The notes beneath the pieces are model-generated. The model was given only the letters and a program-made list of their open reading frames with translations. It made no database searches and was not told where the DNA came from. A DNA stretch of 36,861 nucleotides from Gammaproteobacteria bacterium (GTDB lineage Bacteria > Pseudomonadota > Gammaproteobacteria > Methylococcales > DRLZ01). A program made the position numbers and the translations under genes. Shown piece by piece: positions 25,522 to 32,896 of the stretch (the first letter of the stretch is position 1; every line of letters begins with the position of its first letter). The stretch is from contig JAHZJL010000047.1 of assembly GCA_022600935.1 (NCBI GenBank), forward strand, positions 1-36,861, written 5' to 3'.

Positions 25522-26073
25522 CTATCGGATCAATGTGGATAACGACTTAAACTGAGCATGCCTGGCATCGCCTAGCCATTCAAACAATACCGATTCGTGA
25601 TTGGTAATGGTCACTCCGAAATCATTCATGCGTTGCAATGCATTGGTTTGATGAATGGCCTTACGTGAACACGTTGCATCCGCAACAACAAAAACATCCA
25701 ACCCGGTTGCTTTAAGCTGATACGCAGACTGTAAAACACAAATATGCGTTTCCATTCCGATAACAATAATCTGGGACCTACCCAGTCCGGACAAAGAAGC
25801 CATCAGGCCATCGGCTGCGCAACATGAAAAAGCGGTTTTTTTAAATAACTTGGTGGCTTCAGGAAACGCATCTCTGATACTTGATTCAGTCGAGCCAAGC
25901 CCCTTAGGATATTGCTCACTGACAATCACAGGAATATCCAGCAATGCGGCGGCCTGAAGTAAAATCTGGGTATTGTGCAACATCATGTCAGCCTCATTGT
26001 CCGGCATTGCAACAATCAAGCGCTGCTGAATATCACAGACCAGTAACACGCTTTGTTCGAGTTCACACAACAT
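25522..26073 (-). CDS. isochorismatase-like cysteine hydrolase
   Basis: A 183-residue protein of the isochorismatase superfamily (YcaC/nicotinamidase-like). The catalytic set is visible: Asp14 in VCDIQQRL, Lys79 in KKTAFSC, and Cys112 in GMETHICVLQSAYQL, with a cis-peptide-type loop VIGMET. The substrate cannot be read from the sequence; such enzymes hydrolyse amides or vinyl ethers. The frame is open to a TTG at 26124, but the ATG at 26073 starts just before the conserved LEQSVLLVCDIQ and is preferred. It is divergent from the fetB-like gene and followed by the HopJ-like gene. Confidence 0.88.
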   Translation of the reverse strand: MLCELEQSVLLVCDIQQRLIVAMPDNEADMMLHNTQILLQAAALLDIPVIVSEQYPKGLGSTESSIRDAFPEATKLFKKTAFSCCAADGLMASLSGLGRSQIIVIGMETHICVLQSAYQLKATGLDVFVVADATCSRKAIHQTNALQRMNDFGVTITNHESVLFEWLGDARHAQFKSLSTLIR

Positions 26074-26228
26074 CGTGTTTGACACATTTGAAATAATTAC
26101 CAATGCACATTGATCTATCCACAACTCAACACTTATAAAATTTGACTAGCTCTGCTCATGAACAGCAGGATAAAGGTTTGCCAGTGTTACAAATGTTTCC
26201 AGGCGCGTCAATTCCCAATTTTAAAAAA

Positions 26229-26948
26229 ATGAATATGCAACAGTACGCAACGACGATTCCACTTATTGATCTTTCATTATCCTTAATACCAGTCTTAGTA
26301 GTCATTGGTATTCTGTTCTACTGGTCCAGATCTCATGGTAACGCCTTGTATGCGATCTTGCGGATGCTGATTCAGCTGTTGTTGATCGGCCACGTCTTGA
26401 TGTATTTATTTCAATCTGAAAATGTTTATATTATTTCACTGATGCTTGTCATCATGATCATGGTGTCAAGCTGGATCAGTATGCGCGAGATCAGCCAAAA
26501 AAACAGCAAGACCTATCTGTACCTGGTGTTATCGATACTGACAGGGGGTGGATTGACACTGGCTCTTGTCGCTCAATACATCCTGAATTTGCAACCCTGG
26601 TATTATCCAAATTATTTGATTCCACTGGCGAGCATGATATTCAGTAATGCCATGAATACCTTAAGTCTGGCAGCAGAGCGCTTTGAGGTGGAAATCAATC
26701 GTGGCTGTGATTACTTTGAAGCGCGCAACACTGCTTATAAAACAGCGCTGATTCCGATAACAAACTCGATGTTCGCGGTGGGCCTGGTTTCACTGCCCGG
26801 GATGATGACCGGACAGATTTTATCGGGAATCTCGCCACTGATCGCAGCAAGATATCAGATAATGGTGATGTGTATTTTATACGGTTCATCCGGTATCGCA
26901 GCCGCAATCTACCTCTCTCTTTCAAAAACCAGAGCTGTTGCGAAATAG
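26229..26948 (+). CDS. fetB: FetB/UPF0014 family ABC transporter permease
   Basis: FetB is the permease of FetAB, linked to iron export in E. coli. From the ATG at 26229 the product has 240 residues and about seven membrane segments. Family features are RMLIQLLLIGHVLMYLF, MVSSWISMREISQ, IPLASMIFSNAMNTLSLAAERF and the cytoplasmic loop ALIPITNSMFAVGLVSLPGMMTGQILSG. The frame is open upstream to a TTG at 26142, but the added residues are not family-like. The ATPase partner fetA, usually the preceding gene, is missing on both sides, so the ATPase must be elsewhere or the transporter is not functional. Confidence 0.85.
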   Translation: MNMQQYATTIPLIDLSLSLIPVLVVIGILFYWSRSHGNALYAILRMLIQLLLIGHVLMYLFQSENVYIISLMLVIMIMVSSWISMREISQKNSKTYLYLVLSILTGGGLTLALVAQYILNLQPWYYPNYLIPLASMIFSNAMNTLSLAAERFEVEINRGCDYFEARNTAYKTALIPITNSMFAVGLVSLPGMMTGQILSGISPLIAARYQIMVMCILYGSSGIAAAIYLSLSKTRAVAK

Positions 26949-27097
26949 ACCGGCTTCAAATTGGTATTTTCGAAAATTTCCAAACAATTACCGGTAAAAA
27001 ATCGCTCAACTGTAATTAAGTGTCCCTTAAAAATTGTAACCGCCCTGAAAACAGTATTATCCAGATTATGAAATTTGAATAGATTAATTATTAGGAA

Positions 27098-27141
27098 TTG
27101 ACAAAATTGAATTTGACAATTATTTGGCATAACTTTAGTAT
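27098..27141 (+). promoter_or_regulatory. candidate sigma-70 promoter(s) before the secreted protein/metalloprotease operon
   Basis: Two TTGACA hexamers occur 15 bases apart (27098-27103 and 27113-27118). The first pairs at 17 bases with TATTTG (27121-27126). The second pairs at 17 bases with TAGTAT (27136-27141) but would start transcription only about 2 bases before the ATG. The first would leave a leader of about 17 bases containing the AGG ribosome site, so it is more credible. Confidence 0.4.
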
Positions 27142-27149
27142 AGGTATTC

Positions 27150-27542
27150 ATGAAAATATCGTGCCATTTATTTTTCATTTTTGCAGTCACCCTGTTATCT
27201 GCACTGACACAAGGTCCTGTTTCAGCCAACATGCGCTTCATTAAACTTAACACAGTCGATAAAGACCTGACCCCAGTTAAACCGCAACTTGTTAGATGGT
27301 GGTTTTCTGACAACATCAATGAGAAGACAACTATCAACTGTCATCACAATGAGTGTAGCAACCTCCATATTGCTGAAGAGGCTACACACACAGAAACACC
27401 TATCACTATTTTTGCCTTGCAAGAAAAAGCTCAAACTCATGACAAGGAATGTTGGGACTGGTATGAAGCTGAAGCTGAAATTCCTGCAAATCAATCCAAG
27501 GTGACACTGGTTCTTGAACACAAGAGTACGGTATGTAAATAA
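27150..27542 (+). CDS. small secreted cysteine-containing protein of unknown function
   Basis: I do not recognise this 130-residue protein. It has a clear signal peptide (MKISCHLFFIFAVTLLSAL, cleavage likely after VSA near residue 26). The mature part holds four cysteines, in NCHHNEC, DKECWDWYEAEAE and the terminal STVCK, enough for two disulfides. It ends in a strand-like VTLVLEHKSTV. It lies 47 bases before the PEP-CTERM metalloprotease on the same strand and is probably cotranscribed. A role as partner, pro-domain or inhibitor of that protease is possible, but only position supports it. Confidence 0.65.
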   Translation: MKISCHLFFIFAVTLLSALTQGPVSANMRFIKLNTVDKDLTPVKPQLVRWWFSDNINEKTTINCHHNECSNLHIAEEATHTETPITIFALQEKAQTHDKECWDWYEAEAEIPANQSKVTLVLEHKSTVCK

Positions 27543-27575
27543 CATGCTATTCAGCACCCAGACGATAATTTTTCT

Positions 27576-27582
27576 AGAGGAG
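27576..27582 (+). promoter_or_regulatory. strong ribosome binding site of the metalloprotease gene
   Basis: AGAGGAG lies 7 bases before the ATG at 27590. It is the strongest site in the right third of the window and fixes the start. Confidence 0.65.
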
Positions 27583-27589
27583 ACAACCT

Positions 27590-28402
27590 ATGGAAAATAT
27601 TTATAAGCTCAACCTCCTGTTAGGACTCATCCTGTGTTTTTCTTTGACAACGGTTTTTGCTATTCCCGTTACCAATCCTGCTTTGTCGATTACTCACCAG
27701 GTCACCATACAACCGATTGTTGTTTCAGATGATGACAACAGTAACGCAGCGACGTTTTTCGGTAATTCCCGCCAGCAATCTTTAATTGAAAAGTATATTG
27801 ACGTCATCTGGTCACAAGCAGGTATCAATGTCGACTTTCTGTCTGCTAGAAACTGGAAAAACAGTTTTGCCAATTCAGGAAATCCGGAAAACAATAATCC
27901 ACGCCCAAATTGGGACTTGAGAACAATCATCAGTGAGGGCACTGCCGCTGGAGTCACTCATCGAAACGCGAGTGTCGTCAACATGTTTTTTGTCAATGTT
28001 ATCCCTAGCGCTTCAGCTCTGACGAATAACTTTACTGCCGGAATGGCATTTATCGGGCGAAACGGAATATCTCAGTATGTTGGAAGTGGATTGTTATCTT
28101 CCAGCGCCGGACTTGAACTGATTGCAACCGTTGTTTCGCATGAACTTGGTCATAACCTTGGGCTACGGCACAGCAATAGACTCGACTTTCCGGAGAAGAA
28201 TCAAAACTTAATGTGGTCCAGCTCTCTTGGGCCGGGCAGACGATCTGGACAAAGACTGAACCAGGCCCAGATAAATATCGCTCAGGACAGTAATCTGTCT
28301 GTCAAAATAGCATCTGCTCCAATTCCGGGTGCTGTCTGGTTATTTGGCTCAGCGCTGGTAGTATTAATTGGGTTCAAACAACGTCATCAGAAATCTGCAT
28401 AA
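27590..28402 (+). CDS. secreted metzincin-type metalloprotease with PEP-CTERM-like sorting signal
   Basis: A 270-residue exported protein. A signal peptide spans about residues 1-24. The zinc site is HELGHNLGLRH (His184, Glu185, His188, His194), the extended HExxHxxGxxH of metzincins, with NLMWSS as the likely Met-turn about 20 residues on. The C-terminus is a tripartite sorting signal: PIPG (from Pro244), a hydrophobic stretch AVWLFGSALVVLIGF, and a basic end KQRHQKSA. This matches the gammaproteobacterial PEP-CTERM variant with a 'P-x-P-x-A-x-W-L-F-G-S' core, recognised by exosortases. An exosortase is encoded 7.4 kb downstream. The protein is therefore expected to be cut and anchored or released at the cell surface, with the neighbouring EPS genes supplying the matrix. 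Substrate unknown. Confidence 0.88.
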   Translation: MENIYKLNLLLGLILCFSLTTVFAIPVTNPALSITHQVTIQPIVVSDDDNSNAATFFGNSRQQSLIEKYIDVIWSQAGINVDFLSARNWKNSFANSGNPENNNPRPNWDLRTIISEGTAAGVTHRNASVVNMFFVNVIPSASALTNNFTAGMAFIGRNGISQYVGSGLLSSSAGLELIATVVSHELGHNLGLRHSNRLDFPEKNQNLMWSSSLGPGRRSGQRLNQAQINIAQDSNLSVKIASAPIPGAVWLFGSALVVLIGFKQRHQKSA

Positions 28403-28416
28403 TTGCGATAGCGCGC

Positions 28417-28447
28417 ATCAGCAACAGTTCTATCCAATGTTGCTGAT
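28417..28447. repeat. perfect 10-bp hairpin after the metalloprotease gene
   Basis: ATCAGCAACA (28417-28426) and TGTTGCTGAT (28438-28447) pair perfectly over an 11-base loop, starting 15 bases past the stop codon. No T-run follows, so it may act as an mRNA 3'-end stabiliser or a factor-dependent terminator. Confidence 0.6.
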
Positions 28448-28529
28448 TGCACCATGACAATATATAGTTATGTTTCATAAACTGTCTTGTTTTCGCTTAC
28501 ACATTATTAGTATCTGAAACATTGTAATG

Positions 28530-29035
28530 GTCAAATAGACCCGTTCGGGCTACGTCTTAAAATTGGTATTAGGATCCACTTCAAAATGATGTTACAAATA
28601 GGTTTTAATCATTTTATCAGTGACTTAACCTGATGTTGCAAAAATGTAGCCTCTTACCCAAAAGCGACCTGCCCAATAACGCTTTTTCTGCCCCCGGAAA
28701 CTCCTCACACATATTACTCGAAGCCCGACATTCAAGACATCGCACAATCTTGCTCGACACCATCATCCGATGGTGCGTACACATACAAGTGGATATGATC
28801 TTTACTTACAACCCCACTCAATATCTGTATTTCAAAGACTTCACACGCCTGCCTAACCAATTCTCTAACTCGCAACGCAACATCCCCGTTGAGAACGTGA
28901 TATCGGTTTTTCATCACCTACACTAAATGAAATTCAATATTGTATAATGTATGGCTCACATGCTGTTACTCCAGCACACACCCTACTGCTAATTCCGTAT
29001 AAAAAAGAAAATAAATCTTTCCACCAAAGGCGGGG
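28530..29035 (-). mobile_element. decayed IS200/IS605-type element
   Basis: The element is delimited by the tnpA remnant and two small hairpins of the kind found at IS200/IS605 ends. The left-end hairpin on the minus strand is CCGCC-TTT-GGTGG (29021-29033); the right-end hairpin is CCCG-TT-CGGG (28540-28549). The exact termini cannot be fixed by eye. Confidence 0.6.
28550..28959 (-). pseudogene. tnpA: IS200-type transposase tnpA, broken
   Basis: Read from a GTG at 28959 the minus strand gives SHTLYNIEFHLV, then an in-frame TAG where the family has Trp. VMKNRYHVLNGDVALRVRELVR and ILSGVVSKDHIHLYV follow. After a frameshift near 28740 comes KKRYWAGRFWVRGYIFATSG, and then VTDKMIKTYL and HHFEVDPNTNFKT separated by further stops. 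These blocks match the Y1 transposase TnpA of IS200 over nearly its whole length (about 136 codons), including the His-x-His site (HIH in KDHIHL). With at least three nonsense changes and one frameshift it cannot be active. Confidence 0.85.
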
Positions 29036-29561
29036 GTTTGAACCTTACGAGAGACTAATAATCCAAATATAATAAGCCTGTGTTCAGTTACATAATCATA
29101 GAATAATCATTCCATGACCCTAGATTGTTCATGGGTGAATCGAATGATCGTAAGAGTCTTTACATCTTGATGCGTTTAAAATCAAATCATTGTTGTATTG
29201 TTGATTCATTTTTGTACGTCTAACCAATGACAATGGTCAATTTAGGATCACCAACTTTTCAATTTTTTACCTGTTTTTGAATATTTATTCATCTTGTACT
29301 ATTGACAGCACTAATTGGTTAACCTCAGTCATCGGTGGGCTTAATTTTTCAAGCAAGACCGCGAGTTTGCTGCATCAGCTTCATTGACAGACCGATGAAA
29401 GTATGGAAAATTCAATGGATTAATGATTCATGCATATGTCACTTGAAATAGCAGCCAAACATGCTGTCATTACATCATATGCTTTCACTTTTCCTTATGC
29501 CTATCCAGTTTAAACAGTAGTCTTTTTCTTAAACCAACTCCATTAGCAATTAAAAAAGTGA

Positions 29562-29590
29562 TTGTAAAAAGACAACAACTTCCCTATTAA
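29562..29590 (+). promoter_or_regulatory. weak candidate promoter before the chain-length gene
   Basis: TTGTAA (29562-29567) is 17 bases from TATTAA (29585-29590), each 4 of 6 to consensus. Transcription would begin about 5 bases before the ATG at 29602, which also lacks a ribosome site. Either the message is nearly leaderless or the true promoter lies further upstream. Confidence 0.25.
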
Positions 29591-29601
29591 AAATTATATC
29601 T

Positions 29602-31185
29602 ATGGAAAAACAGTTAGCTCTCATATACGGATATTTACATGGAATGTGGCGTTATCGCTGGTCAGCTCTTGTAATCGCCTGGATTTTGGCAATTATAGGC
29701 TGGATAGTTGTATTCATGTTGCCCAATCAGTTCAGCGTAAAAACAGTCGTTTATGTTGATACATCTTCTGTACTTAAACCGTTATTGGAAGGACTGACTC
29801 CAGAAACAAGTACGCAGGATGATCTTCAAATCATCTCACGTGTTTTATTAAGTCGAAAAAATTTGCTGTCTGTCATTCGCCAAGTCGATCTTGACCTTGA
29901 GGTCAATTCCCCTATAGAAAGAGAAGACTTGCTCAAGCATCTTGCTAGTACTATCAAGATAAAAGGTGGAGGGAGCAAAAAAGATAGAAACAATATCTAT
30001 GAGATCAGTTATCAAAGTCATTCTGCTAAGGATTCTTATCAGATGGTATCGAAGCTGTTAAATACAATGATTGAAGAAACCCTCAGCACTTCACGAACCG
30101 ACACGGTGTCTGCTCAAAAATTTCTTGATTCACAGATTCAAATTTATGAGGAAAGATTGTCAGCAGCAGAACAAAAACTTGCGCGTTTTAAAAAAGATAA
30201 TGTAGGTTTCATGCCTGATGAGCGAGGTGGTTATTACACCAGATTACAACGTGCTAAAGATGCTGTCGATGAAACCACTTCTGAACTGGAACTGGCAAAT
30301 CGCCGTTATACAGAATTAACAAAACAATTAACAGGCGAAAGCCCAATTTTAACAACTGACTTTTATCAAACCGTTAATGCAAAAAAATTAAAAGAATACC
30401 AGCTGGAACTTGATGCCTTATTAAATCAATATACTGAACTTCACCCCAAGGTCCGTGAATTAAGGCATATGATCGAGAATATGAACAAAGACCCGGAACC
30501 TTCTTTTAGTGAGGAACCAACAGAAATTGATTCAGGAGACATCAAACAGGAATTTAACCCCGTTTACCAGGAATTAAAACTGGAATTAAACAAAGCCAGT
30601 GTTGATACTGAAATATTAAAAATACAATTAAACAAACAACTGACATTAGTCAATAAATTAACCGAGTATATTGATGTAATCCCGGAAGTTGAAGCAAAAC
30701 TGGCAAAGCTAAACCGTGGTTATGAAGTAACGCGTGAACGATATCTTGACTTAGTTGAACGCAGAGAATCCGCTCAATTGGCACACAGTGTTGGCAGCAG
30801 TTCCAGTGATATTACTTTTCGTGTCATTGAAGAGCCTATTTTACCATCTCGGCCATCTGGTCCTAATCGCGCATTATTTTTAGCAGCAGTACTTTTAGGT
30901 GCTATGGCAGCAGGATTAGGCTGGAGTCTACTTCGATATTTATTACAACCAACATTTATCGATTTTAATCAGTTGTTCGCTGCTACAGACTTTCCAATTC
31001 TGGGATCAGTCAAATTGTATCTTTCACCTAAACATAGAAAACAAAGACGTCTACAATTATGGTCATTCGGCTCCGCAGTATGTATGTTGATCATTCTGTT
31101 TGGAGCAATCTTTTTAATTCGAGATGTCAGTCTTTTACGAGAAATTGGTACAGAATTTTTTGCTTCAGTAATAAAGAGAGCATAA
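29602..31185 (+). CDS. polysaccharide chain-length determinant (Wzz/GumC-like, exosortase-associated type)
   Basis: A 527-residue inner-membrane protein with a transmembrane segment near 18-40, a large periplasmic part with long coiled coils (about 165-245 and 310-400), and two more membrane segments near 423-445 and 495-515. The N-terminus (LHGMWRYRWSALVIAWILAIIGWIVVFMLPNQF, VYVDTSSVLKPLLEGL) is characteristic of the chain-length protein found in XrtA/PEP-CTERM polysaccharide clusters. It controls polymer length and export with its tyrosine kinase partner, the next gene, 3 bases away. No clear Shine-Dalgarno precedes the ATG; the conserved N-terminus supports this start. Confidence 0.9.
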   Translation: MEKQLALIYGYLHGMWRYRWSALVIAWILAIIGWIVVFMLPNQFSVKTVVYVDTSSVLKPLLEGLTPETSTQDDLQIISRVLLSRKNLLSVIRQVDLDLEVNSPIEREDLLKHLASTIKIKGGGSKKDRNNIYEISYQSHSAKDSYQMVSKLLNTMIEETLSTSRTDTVSAQKFLDSQIQIYEERLSAAEQKLARFKKDNVGFMPDERGGYYTRLQRAKDAVDETTSELELANRRYTELTKQLTGESPILTTDFYQTVNAKKLKEYQLELDALLNQYTELHPKVRELRHMIENMNKDPEPSFSEEPTEIDSGDIKQEFNPVYQELKLELNKASVDTEILKIQLNKQLTLVNKLTEYIDVIPEVEAKLAKLNRGYEVTRERYLDLVERRESAQLAHSVGSSSSDITFRVIEEPILPSRPSGPNRALFLAAVLLGAMAAGLGWSLLRYLLQPTFIDFNQLFAATDFPILGSVKLYLSPKHRKQRRLQLWSFGSAVCMLIILFGAIFLIRDVSLLREIGTEFFASVIKRA

Positions 31186-31188
31186 ACA

Positions 31189-32076
31189 GTGATTCAAAAA
31201 GTTGAATTTGAGAATGATAGCAATAAACCCAACGATTTAAATTCTGACACTACTCAGAAAAATTCAGCTTTGCTTCCAGTTCCGGACAACAAAAGCAAAC
31301 AAACCAGAGTTCACAATGACCAGTTGCCGGAGATCTCATCTGAAACTAAAATTATCGAAATAGAGGCTTTATTAAGAAACAAAGATATGCTGGTTAAGGA
31401 CTCGAAACTCGGTCCTGAATTTACTAACGATTATGGTCGTATTAAAAGACCGTTATTATCAAATGCATTTGGCAAAACGTCATCGTTAATTGAAAAAGGC
31501 AATTTGATCTTAGTCACCAGTTCTATTCCTGGAGAAGGTAAAACCCATACCTCTATCAATCTTGCTTTATCGATCGCCTTGGAACGTGATCATTCTGTTC
31601 TACTAATTGATTGTGATTCAACTCGTCATGGCACAAGTAGTGCGTTAAATATAAGAGATAATCTTGGGTTGGTTGAATTACTGGATAATGATGAATTAAC
31701 AATTCAAGATGTAATTTTGAAAACAGATATCGAGGATCTCTTCTTGATGTCTTCTGGCAAACATCATGATTTTGTCACTGAATTATTAGCCAGTCAGAGG
31801 ATGTCTGCTTTGGTTAATGAAATGACTGACCTCCTCAAAGATTATCTGATAATCCTAGATGCCCCGCCCTTGCTGCCTACACCACAAACACAAGTGTTAT
31901 GCGAACTCGTTGGGCAGATTGTTTTTGTTATCGAAGCCGGAAAAACCCCTCAATCCGTTGTTGAAGAGGCATTAAACTTGATACCTGAAGGACACGCAAC
32001 TGGCTTGGTCATGAATAAATGTGAAGGAATTTCAGGGCGCAGTAATTATTACTATGGCTACTACTCTGAAAAATAA
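31189..32076 (+). CDS. bacterial tyrosine kinase / chain-length regulator ATPase (CpsD/Wzc-C-like)
   Basis: A 295-residue soluble BY-kinase. It shows Walker A SIPGEGKTH (112-120), Walker A' VLLIDCD (137-143), Walker B YLIILDAPP (Asp224), and a C-terminal tyrosine cluster NYYYGYYSEK that is the autophosphorylation tail. The first 90 residues are polar and probably link to the chain-length protein; DYGRIKRPLLSNA matches the usual activation region. It starts with GTG, 3 bases after the chain-length stop. Kinases of this form in exosortase clusters regulate polymer assembly. The PEP-CTERM-associated secretion ATPase that often follows is not present in the window. Confidence 0.9.
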   Translation: MIQKVEFENDSNKPNDLNSDTTQKNSALLPVPDNKSKQTRVHNDQLPEISSETKIIEIEALLRNKDMLVKDSKLGPEFTNDYGRIKRPLLSNAFGKTSSLIEKGNLILVTSSIPGEGKTHTSINLALSIALERDHSVLLIDCDSTRHGTSSALNIRDNLGLVELLDNDELTIQDVILKTDIEDLFLMSSGKHHDFVTELLASQRMSALVNEMTDLLKDYLIILDAPPLLPTPQTQVLCELVGQIVFVIEAGKTPQSVVEEALNLIPEGHATGLVMNKCEGISGRSNYYYGYYSEK

Positions 32077-32670
32077 CTGAGGCTAACAGGAACTAATTGG
32101 CACATATGAATTGCTCCACACCCAAAATAATTGGGGTGATTAGAGATTACTTAACCCAAGTCACAACAATCTGTACAAATTGAGCCTCGAATTTGAATTT
32201 TGTGGTTCTGAAGGACTGTAGCAATCTGGCCCAGCATCAACACATACATCAAATAGACACAATTTTTTACAAAATATCCAAATTTTTCTCAAACAATCTA
32301 TACTTTATAATAAAGTGACAATTTTGTAAAAAGTAATTTGAAGTTTTCTTATAAACCAATCAAGGTATTGGACTGTTCAATGCTCCAAATAACATTTCTT
32401 AAGTCTTTTTTAAAACACTCATACCAACTTGTTCTATTTAAAAATCAATAGATTGAATTATTTTTCATTTGTTTCACCCAAACAACCTTGACTAATTATA
32501 GTCATCTCCATTAGTCAACACTATGTCAATTCCCATGTGAATATTACCAATAGGAATTTTTTAATTGATGTTCATGTTAGAATCTAATTTAAGTAGCTGC
32601 GGTCTATTTGTTTACGTCATTTCTAACAGCCAACGCAAAAAATATCACCGATTTCCTGGAGTCGAAATAA

Positions 32671-32689
32671 TTAACACATTGCGTGTTAA
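32671..32689. promoter_or_regulatory. 19-bp dyad, candidate enhancer-binding site
   Basis: TTAACACATTGCGTGTTAA has perfect 7-base arms and a 5-base centre. It lies about 63 bases upstream of the candidate -24 element, a usual distance for a bacterial enhancer-binding protein, and its arm-and-spacer form resembles NtrC-type sites. Confidence 0.5.
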
Positions 32690-32749
32690 ATCAAAACGCA
32701 ATAGCAATACAAATTAAAATTTAGCATCCAAGTCAAGGGATTAAATTAG

Positions 32750-32766
32750 TTGGCGTGAACTTTGCT
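32750..32766 (+). promoter_or_regulatory. candidate sigma-54 (-24/-12) promoter
   Basis: TTGGCGTGAACTTTGCT agrees with the sigma-54 consensus TTGGCACGNNNNTTGCW at all positions except two (GT for AC after TTGGC). The key GG (32752-32753) and GC (32764-32765) are exactly 10 bases apart. Start of transcription would be near 32777, giving a leader of about 120 bases to the glycosyltransferase ATG. Confidence 0.6.
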
Positions 32767-32896
32767 GCAAATAGAAAAGATGGAGGCAGCAACAAAGACA
32801 TGACCATTTTTACTTTTTTAAATGCATCAATAGTTGAGTCGTCTTAATTTACAATAATAAATTAATATTTAATTTCTTGTACTACTGGAAGAATGT

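Larger units (their letters stand above)
28403..29601. other. 1.2-kb gap with hairpin and decayed IS200-type element
   Basis: The left part holds a hairpin (28417-28447). About 28530-29035 is a decayed IS200-type element, listed separately. The rest (29040-29601) is AT-rich with an imperfect inverted repeat at 29106-29148 (ATCATTC...ACCC with GGGT...GAATGAT) and no coding frame. The chain-length gene promoter should be near the right end. Confidence 0.6.
32077..32896. other. 820-bp gap inside the EPS cluster, with sigma-54-type control signals
   Basis: Very AT-rich and full of stops in all frames. A weak hairpin, CACCC with GGGTG around 32119-32137, lies shortly after the kinase stop without a T-run. 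The right third holds the dyad at 32671-32689 and the sigma-54-type promoter at 32750-32766. I find no transposase remnant here. Confidence 0.65.

Noticed and set aside
27124-27139. Possible sigma-54 promoter before the small secreted protein (TTGGCATAACTTTAGT)
   Set aside because: The -24 half is good but the invariant GC of the -12 half is GT, and the start site would fall on the ATG itself.
28633-28926. Open frame of 97 codons on the plus strand
   Set aside because: It is the antisense shadow of the IS200-type tnpA remnant, whose recognisable protein is on the minus strand.
29350-29366. TTTGCTGCA before the chain-length gene, identical to the -12 region of the sigma-54 candidate at 32750
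   Set aside because: The base pair at the -24 position is GA, not GG, so the element lacks one of the two invariant dinucleotides.
32099-32117. TTGGCAC ... TTGC just after the kinase gene
   Set aside because: GG and GC are 12 bases apart instead of 10, and there is no gene within 780 bases downstream.
32077-32670. A hidden or decayed gene in the 820-bp gap
   Set aside because: All frames are broken by stops at short intervals and no stretch translates into a recognisable family, unlike the two gaps that hold transposase remnants.
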